From Bacteroidia bacterium (GTDB lineage Bacteria; Bacteroidota; Bacteroidia; Bacteroidales; GWA2-32-17): a DNA stretch of 64,000 nucleotides. Made by a program: the position numbers and the translations under genes. Under the pieces are notes generated by a model. That model had not been told where the DNA came from, searched no databases, and saw only the letters and a program-made list of their open reading frames with translations. The DNA lies in contig JACREQ010000069.1 of NCBI GenBank assembly GCA_016218155.1, positions 177,613-241,612 on the forward strand, in the 5' to 3' direction. Positions 24,952-34,609 of the stretch are shown one piece after another (position 1 is the first letter of the stretch; every line of letters starts with the position of its first letter).

Positions 24952-26775
24952 TTACATTTCTTCTTTCAGCGCTCTTTTACCTCTTATAACAGCAATCCAT
25001 TTTGGTATAGCATCAAAAATTATAGAGAATACACAAAACATAATTACCAAGGTTAAAGTAAGATTAATAATGCCTTGTAAGTGTTTATCTTCTGTAAATA
25101 TTTGAGGCCAATAAATATTAATTATGTTTTTTACACCTGCTATAACAGTTGTTATACCAACAAAAAATAATGGGAGTATTGTTACCCATGAGTATTTTGC
25201 TCTTCCACGGTTTATAATATAACTGGTTCCAACCGTTAGTGCGATAGTTGCTAATAACTGATTCGCAGTTCCAAACATGGGCCATATTGTTGAAACACTG
25301 CCAGAATAAATAAAATAAGCCCAGGCAAAAACAATTAAACCGCTGGCTAATAAATTTCCGGGAATCCAGTTTGGTCTTGCAAAAGGCTTGTAAATTTTAC
25401 CTAATGATTCTTGCAAAACAAATCTGCCTATCCTGGTTCCTGCATCAATTGTGGTAAGTATAAACAATGCTTCAAACATAATTGCAAAATGATACCAGTA
25501 TGACATTAGCCCTTTTAATCCGGGTATTGCAGAAAATATTTGTGCCATACCAACTGCCAGAGAAACCGCCCCTCCTGTTCTGCCAACAATATTTTCACCA
25601 ACTTCTTTAGATAATTCCTGAATATTTGAATCGTGTAAACCCATAGCATGTAATTGTGGTAATATTGTCTGAAATTTTTCGGGACTAACATTTATTTGAA
25701 AATAATCGAGTGGTAAAAGACTTGCAGCAGCAATAAGAGCAAGAATACTAACAACACCCTCGGCTAACATTGAACCTACAGCAATTGGTCTTATATGTTT
25801 TTCGTTCATTATCATTTTTGGTGTTGTACCGGAACTCACCAGTGCGTGAAACCCGGAAATAGCTCCACATGCAATTGTTATGAATAAATACGGAAACAAT
25901 GTTCCCGGAATTATTGGTCCTCCACCATCCATAAAGCTTGTAAATGCAGGCATCTGCAAATTAGGTGTTACAACAATTATCCCAACTGCAAGCATTGCAA
26001 TAACCGCTAGTTTCATAATTGAACTTAAATAGTCTCTGGGTGCTAACAATAACCAAACTGGTAATACTGAGGCTAAAAATCCATATATAGCTAATAAAAT
26101 AGTGAGTGATTTATGGTCGTAAGTAAACCATGATGCAATAGAAGAATCTGGAATATACCTGCCATAAATTACAGCTAATGATAAAAGTATTACTCCAAAG
26201 ATTGTTGCTTCAGTAGTTTTTCCTTTTCTGAATTTAAACATCCAAAGTCCCATTATTAGCGCAATTGGGATTGTTGCAGCTATTGTAAACGTGCCCCAGG
26301 AGCTTTCGGAAAGTGCATTTATAACAACAAGCCCAAGTCCTGCCATTGCAATTACAATAATTATTAAGATTGCCACAGAAGTCACGCCCCCGCTTATTTT
26401 ACTAATCTCAAATCGGGCAATTTCAGCAAGCGATTTTCCATCATGTCTAACGGAAGCTGTAAGTATAACAATATCGTGAACTGCACCTGCCAACACTGCT
26501 CCCACTATCATCCATAAAAATCCCGGAAAATATCCAAACTGAACTGCAAGCACTGGTCCTACCAGTGGTCCGGCACCGGCTATTGCTGCAAAATGATGTC
26601 CGAATAATATCCATTTACTAGTTGGCTGGTAATTCTGACCATCATATAATTTTTGAGAAGGCATTGCTCTCCTCTCATTAATCATTAAAACTTTTGCTGC
26701 AATAAAACTAAAATATAAACGATAAGCAAGTGCAAAAACTGCTATTGCTGTTATCACCAAAGGCATTGCATTCAT
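24952..26775 (-). CDS. cstA: Carbon starvation protein CstA family peptide/pyruvate transporter
   Basis: The 607-residue integral membrane protein has about 16 hydrophobic segments. Its N-terminal half carries family signatures: the loop [43 protein letters not shown] and later [13 protein letters not shown]. CstA proteins import peptides or pyruvate during carbon limitation. The gene is monocistronic and reads leftward. Upstream lies a 391-base stretch without genes. Substrate here is inferred from the family only. Confidence 0.9.
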   Translation of the reverse strand: MNAMPLVITAIAVFALAYRLYFSFIAAKVLMINERRAMPSQKLYDGQNYQPTSKWILFGHHFAAIAGAGPLVGPVLAVQFGYFPGFLWMIVGAVLAGAVHDIVILTASVRHDGKSLAEIARFEISKISGGVTSVAILIIIVIAMAGLGLVVINALSESSWGTFTIAATIPIALIMGLWMFKFRKGKTTEATIFGVILLSLAVIYGRYIPDSSIASWFTYDHKSLTILLAIYGFLASVLPVWLLLAPRDYLSSIMKLAVIAMLAVGIIVVTPNLQMPAFTSFMDGGGPIIPGTLFPYLFITIACGAISGFHALVSSGTTPKMIMNEKHIRPIAVGSMLAEGVVSILALIAAASLLPLDYFQINVSPEKFQTILPQLHAMGLHDSNIQELSKEVGENIVGRTGGAVSLAVGMAQIFSAIPGLKGLMSYWYHFAIMFEALFILTTIDAGTRIGRFVLQESLGKIYKPFARPNWIPGNLLASGLIVFAWAYFIYSGSVSTIWPMFGTANQLLATIALTVGTSYIINRGRAKYSWVTILPLFFVGITTVIAGVKNIINIYWPQIFTEDKHLQGIINLTLTLVIMFCVFSIIFDAIPKWIAVIRGKRALKEEM

Positions 26776-26818
26776 TTCTTTTCCTTAATTTTAATTTGTA
26801 AGAAATCTGAATTTTATT

Positions 26819-26826
26819 CAAAATTA
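26819..26826 (-). promoter_or_regulatory. -7 box upstream of cstA
   Basis: The minus strand reads TAATTTTG, 43 bases before the cstA ATG. Confidence 0.45.
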
Positions 26827-26873
26827 TAAAAAACAATTATCTATATCTATTAATATTAAAAATAAATCTTATT

Positions 26874-26903
26874 GTCATTCTGAACGAAGTGAAGAATCTA
26901 GTC
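26874..26903 (+). repeat. Single arm of the dispersed palindromic repeat
   Basis: Thirty bases beginning GTCATTCTGAACGAAGTGAA and ending GAATCTAGTC; closely matches the arm at 24635-24664. No complementary arm lies close by. Confidence 0.7.
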
Positions 26904-26990
26904 AACAATCAAATTAATTATTCTTAACTCAACCACTCTGCCTCGGCGTAGAACACTGATAATGAAAAAGTAATTAAAGAATATTAATAA

Positions 26991-27023
26991 AAAATGGCAC
27001 AAACTTTCGTATGTGCCATTTTT
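26991..27023 (-). terminator. Strong hairpin downstream of tpx
   Basis: AAAATGGCACA (26991-27001) pairs perfectly with TGTGCCATTTT (27012-27022), with A and T runs on both sides. It could terminate in either direction; it lies downstream of the leftward tpx gene. Confidence 0.7.
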
Positions 27024-27034
27024 AATAAAATTTA

Positions 27035-27156
27035 TCATTCTGAACCTACCTGCCGTCATCCTGAGCGGAGTCGAAGGAAGGCAAGCAAAGTGAAGAACTT
27101 TTTCTTACAAAGTAAAATCTATTATAAAATAGATGCTTCATTACATTCAGCATGAC
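27035..27156 (+). repeat. Dispersed palindromic repeat with a nested second element
   Basis: The sequence TCATTCTGAAC (27035-27045) is separated from AAAGTGAAGAAC by 41 extra bases (27046-27086) that contain another arm (GTCATCCTGAGCGGAGTCGA) and near-inverted ends CCTGCC / GGCAAG. Without the extra bases it aligns with 24541-24586. The right arm ends GCATGAC at 27156. Confidence 0.72.
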
Positions 27157-27166
27157 AAACGATAAT

Positions 27167-27676
27167 TTATAAACTTTTTGCTACCTCTAATGCTTTATCA
27201 TAATTAGGATGAGTTGTTACTTCTTTAACATACTCCACATATTTAACAATACCGTCTTTATCGATTATAACAATACCTCTTGATAATAAACGTAATTCGT
27301 CAATTAAAAAACCATATTTTAAACCAAAATCAGTGTCCTTATGATCTGAAAGAGTAATAACTTTATCAATGCCTTCAGCACCGCAAAAGCGACCAAGTGC
27401 AAATGGTAAATCGCATGAAATTGTTAGAATAACAACGTTCTCAAGTTTTGCTGCATCTACATTAAAATGACGTGTTTGTGCAGCGCAAACACCTGTATCA
27501 ATTGATGGAACAATAGAAAGAATTCTTACTTTTCCATTATAATCACTTAGTTTGTGGGGTTTTAAATCGTTTGCCAGTACAGTAAAATCTTTTGCTGTAT
27601 CTCCTACTTTTACTATGCTTCCTACTAATGTTAAAGGATTTCCTCCGAATGTAATAACTCCCTGATGTTTTTCCAT
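27167..27676 (-). CDS. tpx: Thiol peroxidase Tpx (atypical 2-Cys peroxiredoxin)
   Basis: Tpx reduces hydrogen peroxide and alkyl hydroperoxides using thioredoxin. The 169-residue product has the peroxidatic Cys C64 in the PSIDTGVCAAQTRHFN motif and the resolving Cys C98 in LGRFCGAEGI, 34 residues apart as in E. coli Tpx. Length is normal. The gene is monocistronic with its own -7 box, and repeats plus a hairpin follow it. It fits oxygen defence in an otherwise anaerobic-looking gene set. Confidence 0.95.
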   Translation of the reverse strand: MEKHQGVITFGGNPLTLVGSIVKVGDTAKDFTVLANDLKPHKLSDYNGKVRILSIVPSIDTGVCAAQTRHFNVDAAKLENVVILTISCDLPFALGRFCGAEGIDKVITLSDHKDTDFGLKYGFLIDELRLLSRGIVIIDKDGIVKYVEYVKEVTTHPNYDKALEVAKSL

Positions 27677-27707
27677 AATTTTAATTATTAATTATTAAAT
27701 ATTTTTG

Positions 27708-27715
27708 CAAATGTA
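27708..27715 (-). promoter_or_regulatory. -7 box upstream of tpx
   Basis: The minus strand reads TACATTTG, 31 bases before the tpx ATG. Confidence 0.45.
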
Positions 27716-27808
27716 GTAATTTTTATATTTAAGTAAGTGATTACTTATTAAATTTTATTTTTCTTTCTAGTGTTATAAAACATTATATACAATAAACGAT
27801 TTTATAAA

Positions 27809-28570
27809 CTAAATATCAATACTTAAGCCATCATAAGCCAACTCAACATTATTTGGCAGTTCAAGACTAACAACCTTATGAAAACCCATCATGTGGCTTA
27901 TATGTGTTAGATATGCTTTTTCAGGTTTCACTATTTCAATTAAAGCAAGTGCTTCTTCTAAATTATAATGTGAAAGATGTTTTTTCTTTCTAAGTGCGCT
28001 AACAATTAACACCTTAACTCCATTAAGTTTAATAATTTCTTCCTCCGGAATATTGTTAATATCTGTAATATATGCAAAATCTTTAAACCTGTATCCAAAA
28101 ACCGGAAGCTTGTGATGAAATCCACGAATAGGAATAATTTTTATGTTATTTATTTCAAAAGGGTTATTTGAAATTTCATGCAATGCCATTTCCGGTATTC
28201 CCGGGTATTTAAAATCGGTAAAAGCATAATGGAAATCAATCTTTAAAGCATCCATCACCCTTTCTTCTGCATAAATATCCATTGGTCTTTTATAAATCCA
28301 GTTGTATGAACGAATATCGTCTAATCCTGCAATATGATCTTTATGCTCATGTGTAAAAAGAATGGCATCAACTCGTTTTACTTTTTCACGAAGCATTTGC
28401 TGCCTGAAATCAGGTCCTGTATCAATTACTAAGAAAGTATCATTTTCTTCAATAAGTACAGATGAGCGTAATCGTTTATCAAGAGAATCGGTAGATAAAC
28501 ACAATTCACAATCACATGCTATTACAGGCACACCCTGCGAAGTTCCGGTTCCTAGAAATGTAACTTTCAA
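27809..28570 (-). CDS. MBL-fold metallo-hydrolase (PhnP-like)
   Basis: The 253-residue protein has the metallo-beta-lactamase fold with THEHKDH at residues 73-79 (H74, H76, D78, H79), a preceding VIDTGPDFR strand and later THISH. Two Cys pairs near the N-terminus (CDCELC, residues 19-24) match the zinc-binding insertion of PhnP-type phosphodiesterases (cyclic phosphate hydrolases). The natural substrate is unknown. Its start is divergent from the RsmI-like gene with 75 bases between them. Confidence 0.85.
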   Translation of the reverse strand: MKVTFLGTGTSQGVPVIACDCELCLSTDSLDKRLRSSVLIEENDTFLVIDTGPDFRQQMLREKVKRVDAILFTHEHKDHIAGLDDIRSYNWIYKRPMDIYAEERVMDALKIDFHYAFTDFKYPGIPEMALHEISNNPFEINNIKIIPIRGFHHKLPVFGYRFKDFAYITDINNIPEEEIIKLNGVKVLIVSALRKKKHLSHYNLEEALALIEIVKPEKAYLTHISHMMGFHKVVSLELPNNVELAYDGLSIDI

Positions 28571-28633
28571 AATAAAATGATTTATACAAAAATAGAGATA
28601 TTATTTCTTTTTATAATGTCATTTGTCTTTTTG

Positions 28634-28641
28634 TATCTTTG
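28634..28641 (+). promoter_or_regulatory. -7 box that decides the start of the RsmI-like gene
   Basis: TATCTTTG ends four bases before ATG 28646, so the upstream in-frame ATG at 28577 would lie outside the transcript. The message may be leaderless. Confidence 0.45.
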
Positions 28642-28645
28642 CTAT

Positions 28646-29350
28646 ATGAACGGAAAATTATATTTAATTCCAACCCCGCTTGGTGAAGAATTTTTGCCCG
28701 AAGAAAGTTCAGCGCAAATTGCTAAAGTAATTTCTACATTAACTGTTTTTATTGTTGAAGAACTAAGAACAGCCCGAAGATTTTTAAAAAAAGTTTATCC
28801 CTCAATAAATATTGATGCTACTACTTTCTATATTCTGAACGAGCATACAACTGCAGCAGAATTTGAAACTTATTTAAAAAATTCTGAGAATGGAACTGAT
28901 ATTGGACTAATTACTGAGGCAGGATGTCCGGCAATTGCAGATCCAGGTTCGCAAGTTGTTAGAATTGCACATAAGAAAGGTATTAAGGTAATTCCTTTGG
29001 TTGGACCATCATCAATAACATTAGCACTAATGGCTTCGGGATTAAACGGACAACAATTTGCATTCTTAGGATATTTGCCAATTAAGCCACTGGAAAGAAA
29101 AGCAAAAATACAACAAATTGAAAAACGGTCTAAAACCGAAAGTCAAACACAGATATTTATCGAAACTCCTTACCGTAATCACTCACTTTTAAATGAATTA
29201 ATTGCAACCTGTAATCCCGACACGTTGTTATGTATTGCATGTAATATTACTCAAAGTGATGAGTTTATTGCAACATTTAAAATTAAAGAATGGAAAACCA
29301 AAACTATTGATATACACAAGAAACCAGCAGTTTTTTTATTGTTATCTTAA
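28646..29350 (+). CDS. RsmI-like SAM-dependent methyltransferase (tetrapyrrole methylase fold)
   Basis: From ATG 28646 (MNGKLYLIPTPLGEE) the product is 234 residues. It shows the tetrapyrrole methylase fold as in RsmI: N-terminal YLIPTPLG, ITEAGCPAIADPGSQVVRIA and VIPLVGPSSITLALMASGLNGQQFAFLGYLP, followed by FIETPYRNHSLL. RsmI 2'-O-methylates C1402 of 16S rRNA. This shorter Bacteroidota paralogue lacks the C-terminal HTH-like domain of true RsmI, so rRNA methylation is inferred. An ATG 69 bases upstream would add a hydrophobic N-terminus and is rejected because of the promoter box. Confidence 0.8.
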   Translation: MNGKLYLIPTPLGEEFLPEESSAQIAKVISTLTVFIVEELRTARRFLKKVYPSINIDATTFYILNEHTTAAEFETYLKNSENGTDIGLITEAGCPAIADPGSQVVRIAHKKGIKVIPLVGPSSITLALMASGLNGQQFAFLGYLPIKPLERKAKIQQIEKRSKTESQTQIFIETPYRNHSLLNELIATCNPDTLLCIACNITQSDEFIATFKIKEWKTKTIDIHKKPAVFLLLS

Positions 29351-29391
29351 AATTAAAATTTTAGGCATATGATTTGAAAATTGAAAAAAAA

Positions 29392-31509
29392 ATGAAAATG
29401 AAAAAATATAAAATTTTCACTTTAGCAATTCTTCTAATACCATTGTTTTCAATTAGTCAAAATGAAGAAATCATTTTTCCTTTAAAGCATTCTTATACTT
29501 TAACATCTCTAAAATACTCACCAGATAAACAATATATTGTTACTGGCTCAAATGACTGGACATTAAAACTATGGTATGCTTCAAATGGAGCATTAATGAG
29601 AACTTTTTCGGGACACACAGGGTCTGTTAATTGCTTTGATTTTTCGGTAAATGGAAAATACTTAGCTTCAGGATCAAATGATAGTTCAGTAATTATATGG
29701 GATTTAACTTCCATTATTAAATATAATCTGTTTCAAAATATTGGTGGAAAAGTAACTTCAATAGCATTTAACCATAACAACGAGAACATAATTATCGGAA
29801 CTAATAATGGAAAGTTAACGGTAATTAATATTAATACAGGAAAAATTGAATACAACTACTCGTTTTCAAAAACTAAGATAACACAAGTAGGATTTACTAA
29901 AGAAAAAAATAAACTCCTAGTTTCCACATCAAATCAAACTTCAGAAAGCGATAATACTATCGATCAAAACTCGGCAGGTTCACTATTTTTATTTGATTTG
30001 GACAATTTTAATAAACCTATTGCCATTAGCAATTATAAAGAAAATGTAATTAATTTTTGTTTTAGTGCCGACAGTGAAAAAGTTGTAACTTCGGCTGGCA
30101 ATGGTATGGTTAGGGTATGGAAAACCAAAAGCTACATGGAAGAGATTGCTTTTAAAAACATTAATTTAAATCCTGGTGTAGTTTTTATTTCGGGAAATGG
30201 AAAAATGATTGGTGTAGCTAGTCAGAATGAGAGTACAATTAATCTTTGGCGAATTTCAGGCGAAAAACTTTTCGACTTTCAATTAGAAAAGGGAAAAGCC
30301 ATATATGGAGAATTTAATACCGATTTCACTAGAATCCATATTTGCAATGACTTTGGTTCTTTCCTAATTTATGATCTTGATGCACGTTCAAGAGACGAGA
30401 TTGGACAGTACTTACAGACAGAAAGCTCACTTACTGCATTTGCATTATCAAAAACATCAAATATGATGGCATTGGGTTTTGGTAATGGTTTGTTAAAAGG
30501 ATTCAACTTATCTACATGTTTACCATATAAGTTAACTTTATCACAAAGTTCCAAAGTAATAGATCTTGCTTTTTCAGCTGATGAAAAGAGGCTTTGCACA
30601 TCAAATGATCAAACAGTTATTTATTATGAAAACAGTGATAAAACTGAAGCAGGAAATGCAATTGAGACATTTTTAGAAACTTCAACCGGAACTATTAAGA
30701 GTATTTTTGCATTTAAAACCGAGTATGTAACTGCAATATCAACTTATGGAAACTATTGTTTATCAGGCTTAAATTCAGGAACAATAAAATTGCACGATGT
30801 TAATTCAGGTAAAGAATTAAACGTATCTGCTTTTCACGATTACGATATTACAGATATGTCAATTTCTTCTGATAATAAATGTGTAGTAACATCGTCTACT
30901 GATGCAACAATAAAAGTCTGGAAAGTTGATGCAACAAAGTTCACACAAACAAATACATTTTCTTTTAATAACGAAATAACAAATATAAAATCAGTACTTA
31001 ACAATAAATTATTAATTGCTTCAGAAAAAGGTTCTGGATTAATTTTTATTAATGATTTAAAAAAAGGAAACCAGTATACCATTAGTGAAAATAGCGACAT
31101 AACAGATATTGATATTTCTGAAAAAGATTCACTTGTTTATTCATCTTATAATGCAAATAAAACATTATGTAAAGCATATTCTTTTATTACACATAATGAG
31201 GTTTGGAACTTTAATGATATAGGCTCAAAGATTATTAAATTATCATATTCCGATAAAAATAATTTATTATTCTGCGCACTTGAGAATGGTTTAATTATCA
31301 TATTAAATGCAAAAACCGGAAAAAAAATTGCAACTATATTAATTTATAAAAATAATGAATGGTTAATTTTTACACCTGAAAATTATTTTGATGCCTCAGC
31401 AGGATTACTTCCTAAAATTAATATTATTAATAAATTACAATTTATTAATCACGAAGAGATTGAAAAGTTTCATCAAAAAGGAATTTTGGCTAAAATATTG
31501 ATGCAGTAA
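29392..31509 (+). CDS. Exported WD40-repeat protein
   Basis: From ATG 29392 (MKMKKYKIF; another ATG at 29398) the product is about 705 residues with a signal peptide ending FSISQ. Many WD40 blades follow, some clear (GHTGSVNCFDFSVNGKYLASGSNDSSVIIWDL), others degenerate, in two propeller-sized sets (about 35-330 and 345-650). The tail WLIFTPENYFDAS resembles the linker seen in WD40-caspase proteins just before their peptidase domain, but no peptidase follows here. It ends in a short helical tail. Probably a periplasmic or surface scaffold; partner unknown. Confidence 0.8.
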   Translation: MKMKKYKIFTLAILLIPLFSISQNEEIIFPLKHSYTLTSLKYSPDKQYIVTGSNDWTLKLWYASNGALMRTFSGHTGSVNCFDFSVNGKYLASGSNDSSVIIWDLTSIIKYNLFQNIGGKVTSIAFNHNNENIIIGTNNGKLTVININTGKIEYNYSFSKTKITQVGFTKEKNKLLVSTSNQTSESDNTIDQNSAGSLFLFDLDNFNKPIAISNYKENVINFCFSADSEKVVTSAGNGMVRVWKTKSYMEEIAFKNINLNPGVVFISGNGKMIGVASQNESTINLWRISGEKLFDFQLEKGKAIYGEFNTDFTRIHICNDFGSFLIYDLDARSRDEIGQYLQTESSLTAFALSKTSNMMALGFGNGLLKGFNLSTCLPYKLTLSQSSKVIDLAFSADEKRLCTSNDQTVIYYENSDKTEAGNAIETFLETSTGTIKSIFAFKTEYVTAISTYGNYCLSGLNSGTIKLHDVNSGKELNVSAFHDYDITDMSISSDNKCVVTSSTDATIKVWKVDATKFTQTNTFSFNNEITNIKSVLNNKLLIASEKGSGLIFINDLKKGNQYTISENSDITDIDISEKDSLVYSSYNANKTLCKAYSFITHNEVWNFNDIGSKIIKLSYSDKNNLLFCALENGLIIILNAKTGKKIATILIYKNNEWLIFTPENYFDASAGLLPKINIINKLQFINHEEIEKFHQKGILAKILMQ

Positions 31510-31582
31510 TTTGTTTTCATTATTCTACTATTTAATATAACATTCTTAAATGAATGTCGTATAACAATAAAAATAAAAGATT

Positions 31583-32023
31583 ATGAACAGAAAATGCTAC
31601 TCAAAAAACGGCTACTCTTCTGATATTATTATCAATAGAGTTCTTTCTGATCTAAACAAAATTAATTTCAATAAAATTTTGCTTTCATTATTATTTATTG
31701 GAATTACCTTTTCAGGTTTTTCCCAAAATTATACTGACAGCTTAAAATCAGGTGTTAATTCAGGTTTCTATCAACAAACAGATCCGCTTAATGTTTTTTA
31801 TGATGCAACAAATGATAAATTTGTAATTGAAAATAACACAAAGCAATTTCATAATTTCAATTTTGGAATTTATAATATTACAGGAACTCCGATAAAAGAA
31901 TTTCAGTTGGAATCATTAAATGGTAAAAACACCGAAATTCCAATTGAGTTAAATGCTGGAATTTACATTGTTAATATTACTGATAAATCTTTTTCCTACA
32001 CAAAAAAGTTTATTATAAGATAG
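31583..32023 (+). CDS. Minimal T9SS cargo protein: signal plus sorting domain
   Basis: The 146-residue protein has an unusually long basic N-region (about 30 residues) before the hydrophobic signal (LLSLLFIGITFSGFSQ). Almost all the rest (residues 70-146) is a type A T9SS C-terminal sorting domain: FNFGIYNITGTPIKEFQL, PIELNAGIYIVNITDKSFSYTKKFIIR. Only about 20 residues lie between the signal and the sorting fold, so there is little room for a functional domain. It may be a decoy, a regulator of the secretion machine or a remnant. It converges with the SpoIID gene. Confidence 0.75.
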   Translation: MNRKCYSKNGYSSDIIINRVLSDLNKINFNKILLSLLFIGITFSGFSQNYTDSLKSGVNSGFYQQTDPLNVFYDATNDKFVIENNTKQFHNFNFGIYNITGTPIKEFQLESLNGKNTEIPIELNAGIYIVNITDKSFSYTKKFIIR

Positions 32024-32024
32024 T

Positions 32025-33179
32025 TTATGGATTTTTGAAAAAGTTTAATGCTCTTAGACTTACAATATAAGTATTTTTATAATAAAATTTAATGATATCC
32101 TGATAAGTTATTCCATGCTTTGCCATTTGCATTGCCCCTTCCTGGCATAACCCAACAGCATGCCCATATCCTCTACCCTTAAACACCATATTATTATTAA
32201 CAAAATACACATTAAAAAATGTAGACCTTAAATTAAAATCAAGTCTTATTTTTCTTAATGCAATGCTATCATTTAATATTTTGTAATATGTTTTTCTTTT
32301 TATCTGATCAAAATTAAAGATAATTGTATCATTTGGATAAGTACTAACTGCAAATCCGTTTGAGATCAGATATTGCATCCATTTATCAACTGGAATTGTT
32401 TTTTCCCAAGTTGCACATCTTTGATTTATACAATATGAATCAATTACCGGCTTTAAATAGGATCTTGATTTTAACCAAACATCTTCTGAACCCACTGTTT
32501 GTCCGCCACAATTTGAATGAAATGCAGCAGTAATGAGGTTTAGAGTACTGTCTACTATAACCAGTCCGGAAGTTTTATTTGTTGCTTCAGGAATATCAAA
32601 ATTACTTAAGCTTTTACCATTATAAGCCTGACAATGGACATTATCACATAAATAATAACCTTCTGTAATGTGTCTTGTCAAATTCTCCAAAGCATATGTT
32701 CTGCATATTACAGCCTGAGTTTTATAATATTCGAGATTTGCTTTTTGTCCACCCTCGCTTTCAACAACACCGGCAACATAATTCTCAATTTCTACATCAT
32801 TAATAATAAAAAAACTTTTGTTTAAAACAGAAATCTTTAAATCATCATCATACAGTCGCTGGTTTATAGAAGGAATAACACACTTTACTTTTGCATAATT
32901 TGTATTTGAAACACCAACAATATTAAGACTTTTAAAAGTTCCGAATTTTGAAGAAAGGGATTTTATATCAATTGAATCACCATTCTGAATAATACTTACT
33001 GCCTCATTCTTGTTTAATGTTGTTATTAAAACTGTATCGCAGTAAATATTATATTTTCCGACTACCGGAGCGAATACTAACGACTTAACATTGCTTTCAC
33101 TAAAAGCTCTTATTTTTAAACGTTGTCCAAAAATGCTATAACTAAAAAGAAGAAAAACTAAAATTGCAAAATACTTCAT
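32025..33179 (-). CDS. SpoIID/LytB-domain protein (peptidoglycan-acting)
   Basis: The 384-residue product has a signal peptide (cleavage after IFGQ). The SpoIID/LytB domain spans about residues 110-370 with ENYVAGVVESEGGQKANLEYYKTQAVICRTYAL, then AFHSNCGGQTVGSEDVW and GRGYGHAVGLCQEGAMQMAKHG. SpoIID is a lytic transglycosylase acting on denuded glycan; Bacteroidota homologues are thought to remodel peptidoglycan. Its ATG overlaps the lpxB stop by one base (TAATG at 33177-33181), so it is co-expressed with lipid A synthesis. Confidence 0.9.
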   Translation of the reverse strand: MKYFAILVFLLFSYSIFGQRLKIRAFSESNVKSLVFAPVVGKYNIYCDTVLITTLNKNEAVSIIQNGDSIDIKSLSSKFGTFKSLNIVGVSNTNYAKVKCVIPSINQRLYDDDLKISVLNKSFFIINDVEIENYVAGVVESEGGQKANLEYYKTQAVICRTYALENLTRHITEGYYLCDNVHCQAYNGKSLSNFDIPEATNKTSGLVIVDSTLNLITAAFHSNCGGQTVGSEDVWLKSRSYLKPVIDSYCINQRCATWEKTIPVDKWMQYLISNGFAVSTYPNDTIIFNFDQIKRKTYYKILNDSIALRKIRLDFNLRSTFFNVYFVNNNMVFKGRGYGHAVGLCQEGAMQMAKHGITYQDIIKFYYKNTYIVSLRALNFFKNP

Positions 33180-34300
33180 TATTTACTTTTTAATAATTCT
33201 ACCATAATTTTTGCAATTCTTTTTGATGCTCCGGGCTCACCTATTAATTTACTCAAAAGTTCATAATCTGATAGTATTTGCTCACGTTTTTCACCTGTTG
33301 TGATTAATGTTAATTCGTTTTTTAGATTATTAACTGTAAGTTTTCCCTGAATAAGCTCCGTAATAGATTCTTTATTAAGAATAATATTTACTAACGAAAT
33401 ATGTTTAATACTTACAAATAATTTTGCAATAATATAAGTTAACGGTGAAGTTTTGTAACATACTACCTGAGGAATGTTAAAAAGTGCTGTTTCTAAAGTT
33501 GCAGTTCCGGAAGTTACTATTGCAGATTGAGCATTTTTTAATATCTGATAGGTTTTTCCAAATACAATTGGCACTTTTTGATTATCCATGTACTGATTAT
33601 AAAAATCTACACTAATTGATGGAGCTCCTGCAATAACAAATTGAAAATCATTAAAATATTCGACTATCTTTAACATTAAAGGCAGCTTTTTTTTAATTTC
33701 CTGCTTACGACTTCCTGGCAAAATTGCTATAATTGGTTTACCCGATAATTTATTTTGTATGCAAAACTCATTAAAAGGAGGAATATTTTTTTGTTCATTT
33801 GCAATTGCATCTAACAATGGGTGCCCTACAAACTCAACATCTATATTAAATTTTTTATAGAACTCTTTTTCGAATGGAAGAATTGTAAACATTTTGTCTA
33901 CATATTTTCTTACCTGTTCAACTCTTGACTGGTGCCAAGCCCATACTGTAGGAGAAATATAATAGAAAATTTTAAATCCTTTGGATTTTGCAAATTTTGC
34001 AATTCTTAAATTAAATCCTGGGTAATCAACTAAAATTAAAACATCAGGAGAATATGAAACAATATCCTGTTCGCAGAATTTAAAGTTTTTTTTAATTGTT
34101 CTGATATTTGCAATAACCTCAGTAATGCCTAAAAAAGCTAGTTCTTTTATATGTTTAACTACATTTACATTTTTTGAAATCATTAAGTCGCCACCCCAGC
34201 CCCTAAACTCTGATGAAGGATCAAATTCTTTAATCTCCTGAATTAAATTGGATGCGTGAAGATCACCCGAAGCCTCTCCTGCTATAACATAATATTTCAT
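33179..34300 (-). CDS. lpxB: Lipid-A-disaccharide synthase LpxB
   Basis: LpxB condenses UDP-diacylglucosamine with lipid X to make the lipid A disaccharide at the inner membrane. The 373-residue product opens with the conserved YYVIAGEASGDLHASNLI and contains FYYISPTVWAWHQSR and LPGSRKQEI, typical GT19 motifs. It sits in an order with surE and a small membrane protein upstream, seen in other Bacteroidota. Length is normal. Function is confident. Confidence 0.95.
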   Translation of the reverse strand: MKYYVIAGEASGDLHASNLIQEIKEFDPSSEFRGWGGDLMISKNVNVVKHIKELAFLGITEVIANIRTIKKNFKFCEQDIVSYSPDVLILVDYPGFNLRIAKFAKSKGFKIFYYISPTVWAWHQSRVEQVRKYVDKMFTILPFEKEFYKKFNIDVEFVGHPLLDAIANEQKNIPPFNEFCIQNKLSGKPIIAILPGSRKQEIKKKLPLMLKIVEYFNDFQFVIAGAPSISVDFYNQYMDNQKVPIVFGKTYQILKNAQSAIVTSGTATLETALFNIPQVVCYKTSPLTYIIAKLFVSIKHISLVNIILNKESITELIQGKLTVNNLKNELTLITTGEKREQILSDYELLSKLIGEPGASKRIAKIMVELLKSK

Positions 34301-34309
34301 AGCTCTAAA

Positions 34310-34609
34310 TTATACAAAGTATCGGGTAATAACAACTAAAACTGCCCAGATTAAAGTAGCAAAAATAACTCCCCTCACACTGTAGTATAATTCTTTATTT
34401 AGAAAAAGATAAAAAATTGCAAGATTTGGAATAGCACATAAACTTAAAATATTTGAAAGCGCAGAAATGCTCCAAACAAATTCTATATATGATTTAAAAT
34501 TATCAACATTGCTTTTAAAGAAAGAAAAAATAAAAATGGTTATAATGGGAATTGCCAATCCCAAGGCTAAACCTAACCATATATTATTGTATTTAGATTT
34601 TGCTTTCAT
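34310..34609 (-). CDS. Small conserved membrane protein between surE and lpxB
   Basis: The 99-residue product has about three hydrophobic segments (residues 10-30, 42-66, 75-97) after a short basic N-terminus. I recognise no named family, but its place between surE and lpxB recurs in Bacteroidota, as I remember it. Its start overlaps the end of surE by 17 bases. A role in envelope or lipid A assembly is inferred from context only. Confidence 0.65.
   Translation of the reverse strand: MKAKSKYNNIWLGLALGLAIPIITIFIFSFFKSNVDNFKSYIEFVWSISALSNILSLCAIPNLAIFYLFLNKELYYSVRGVIFATLIWAVLVVITRYFV

Larger units (their letters stand above)
26776..27166. other. 391-base gene-free stretch with promoter, hairpin and repeats
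   Basis: It holds the cstA -7 box (26819-26826), a one-arm repeat (26874-26903), a strong hairpin (26991-27022) and a nested palindromic repeat (27035-27156). No credible coding frame is seen. Confidence 0.75.
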
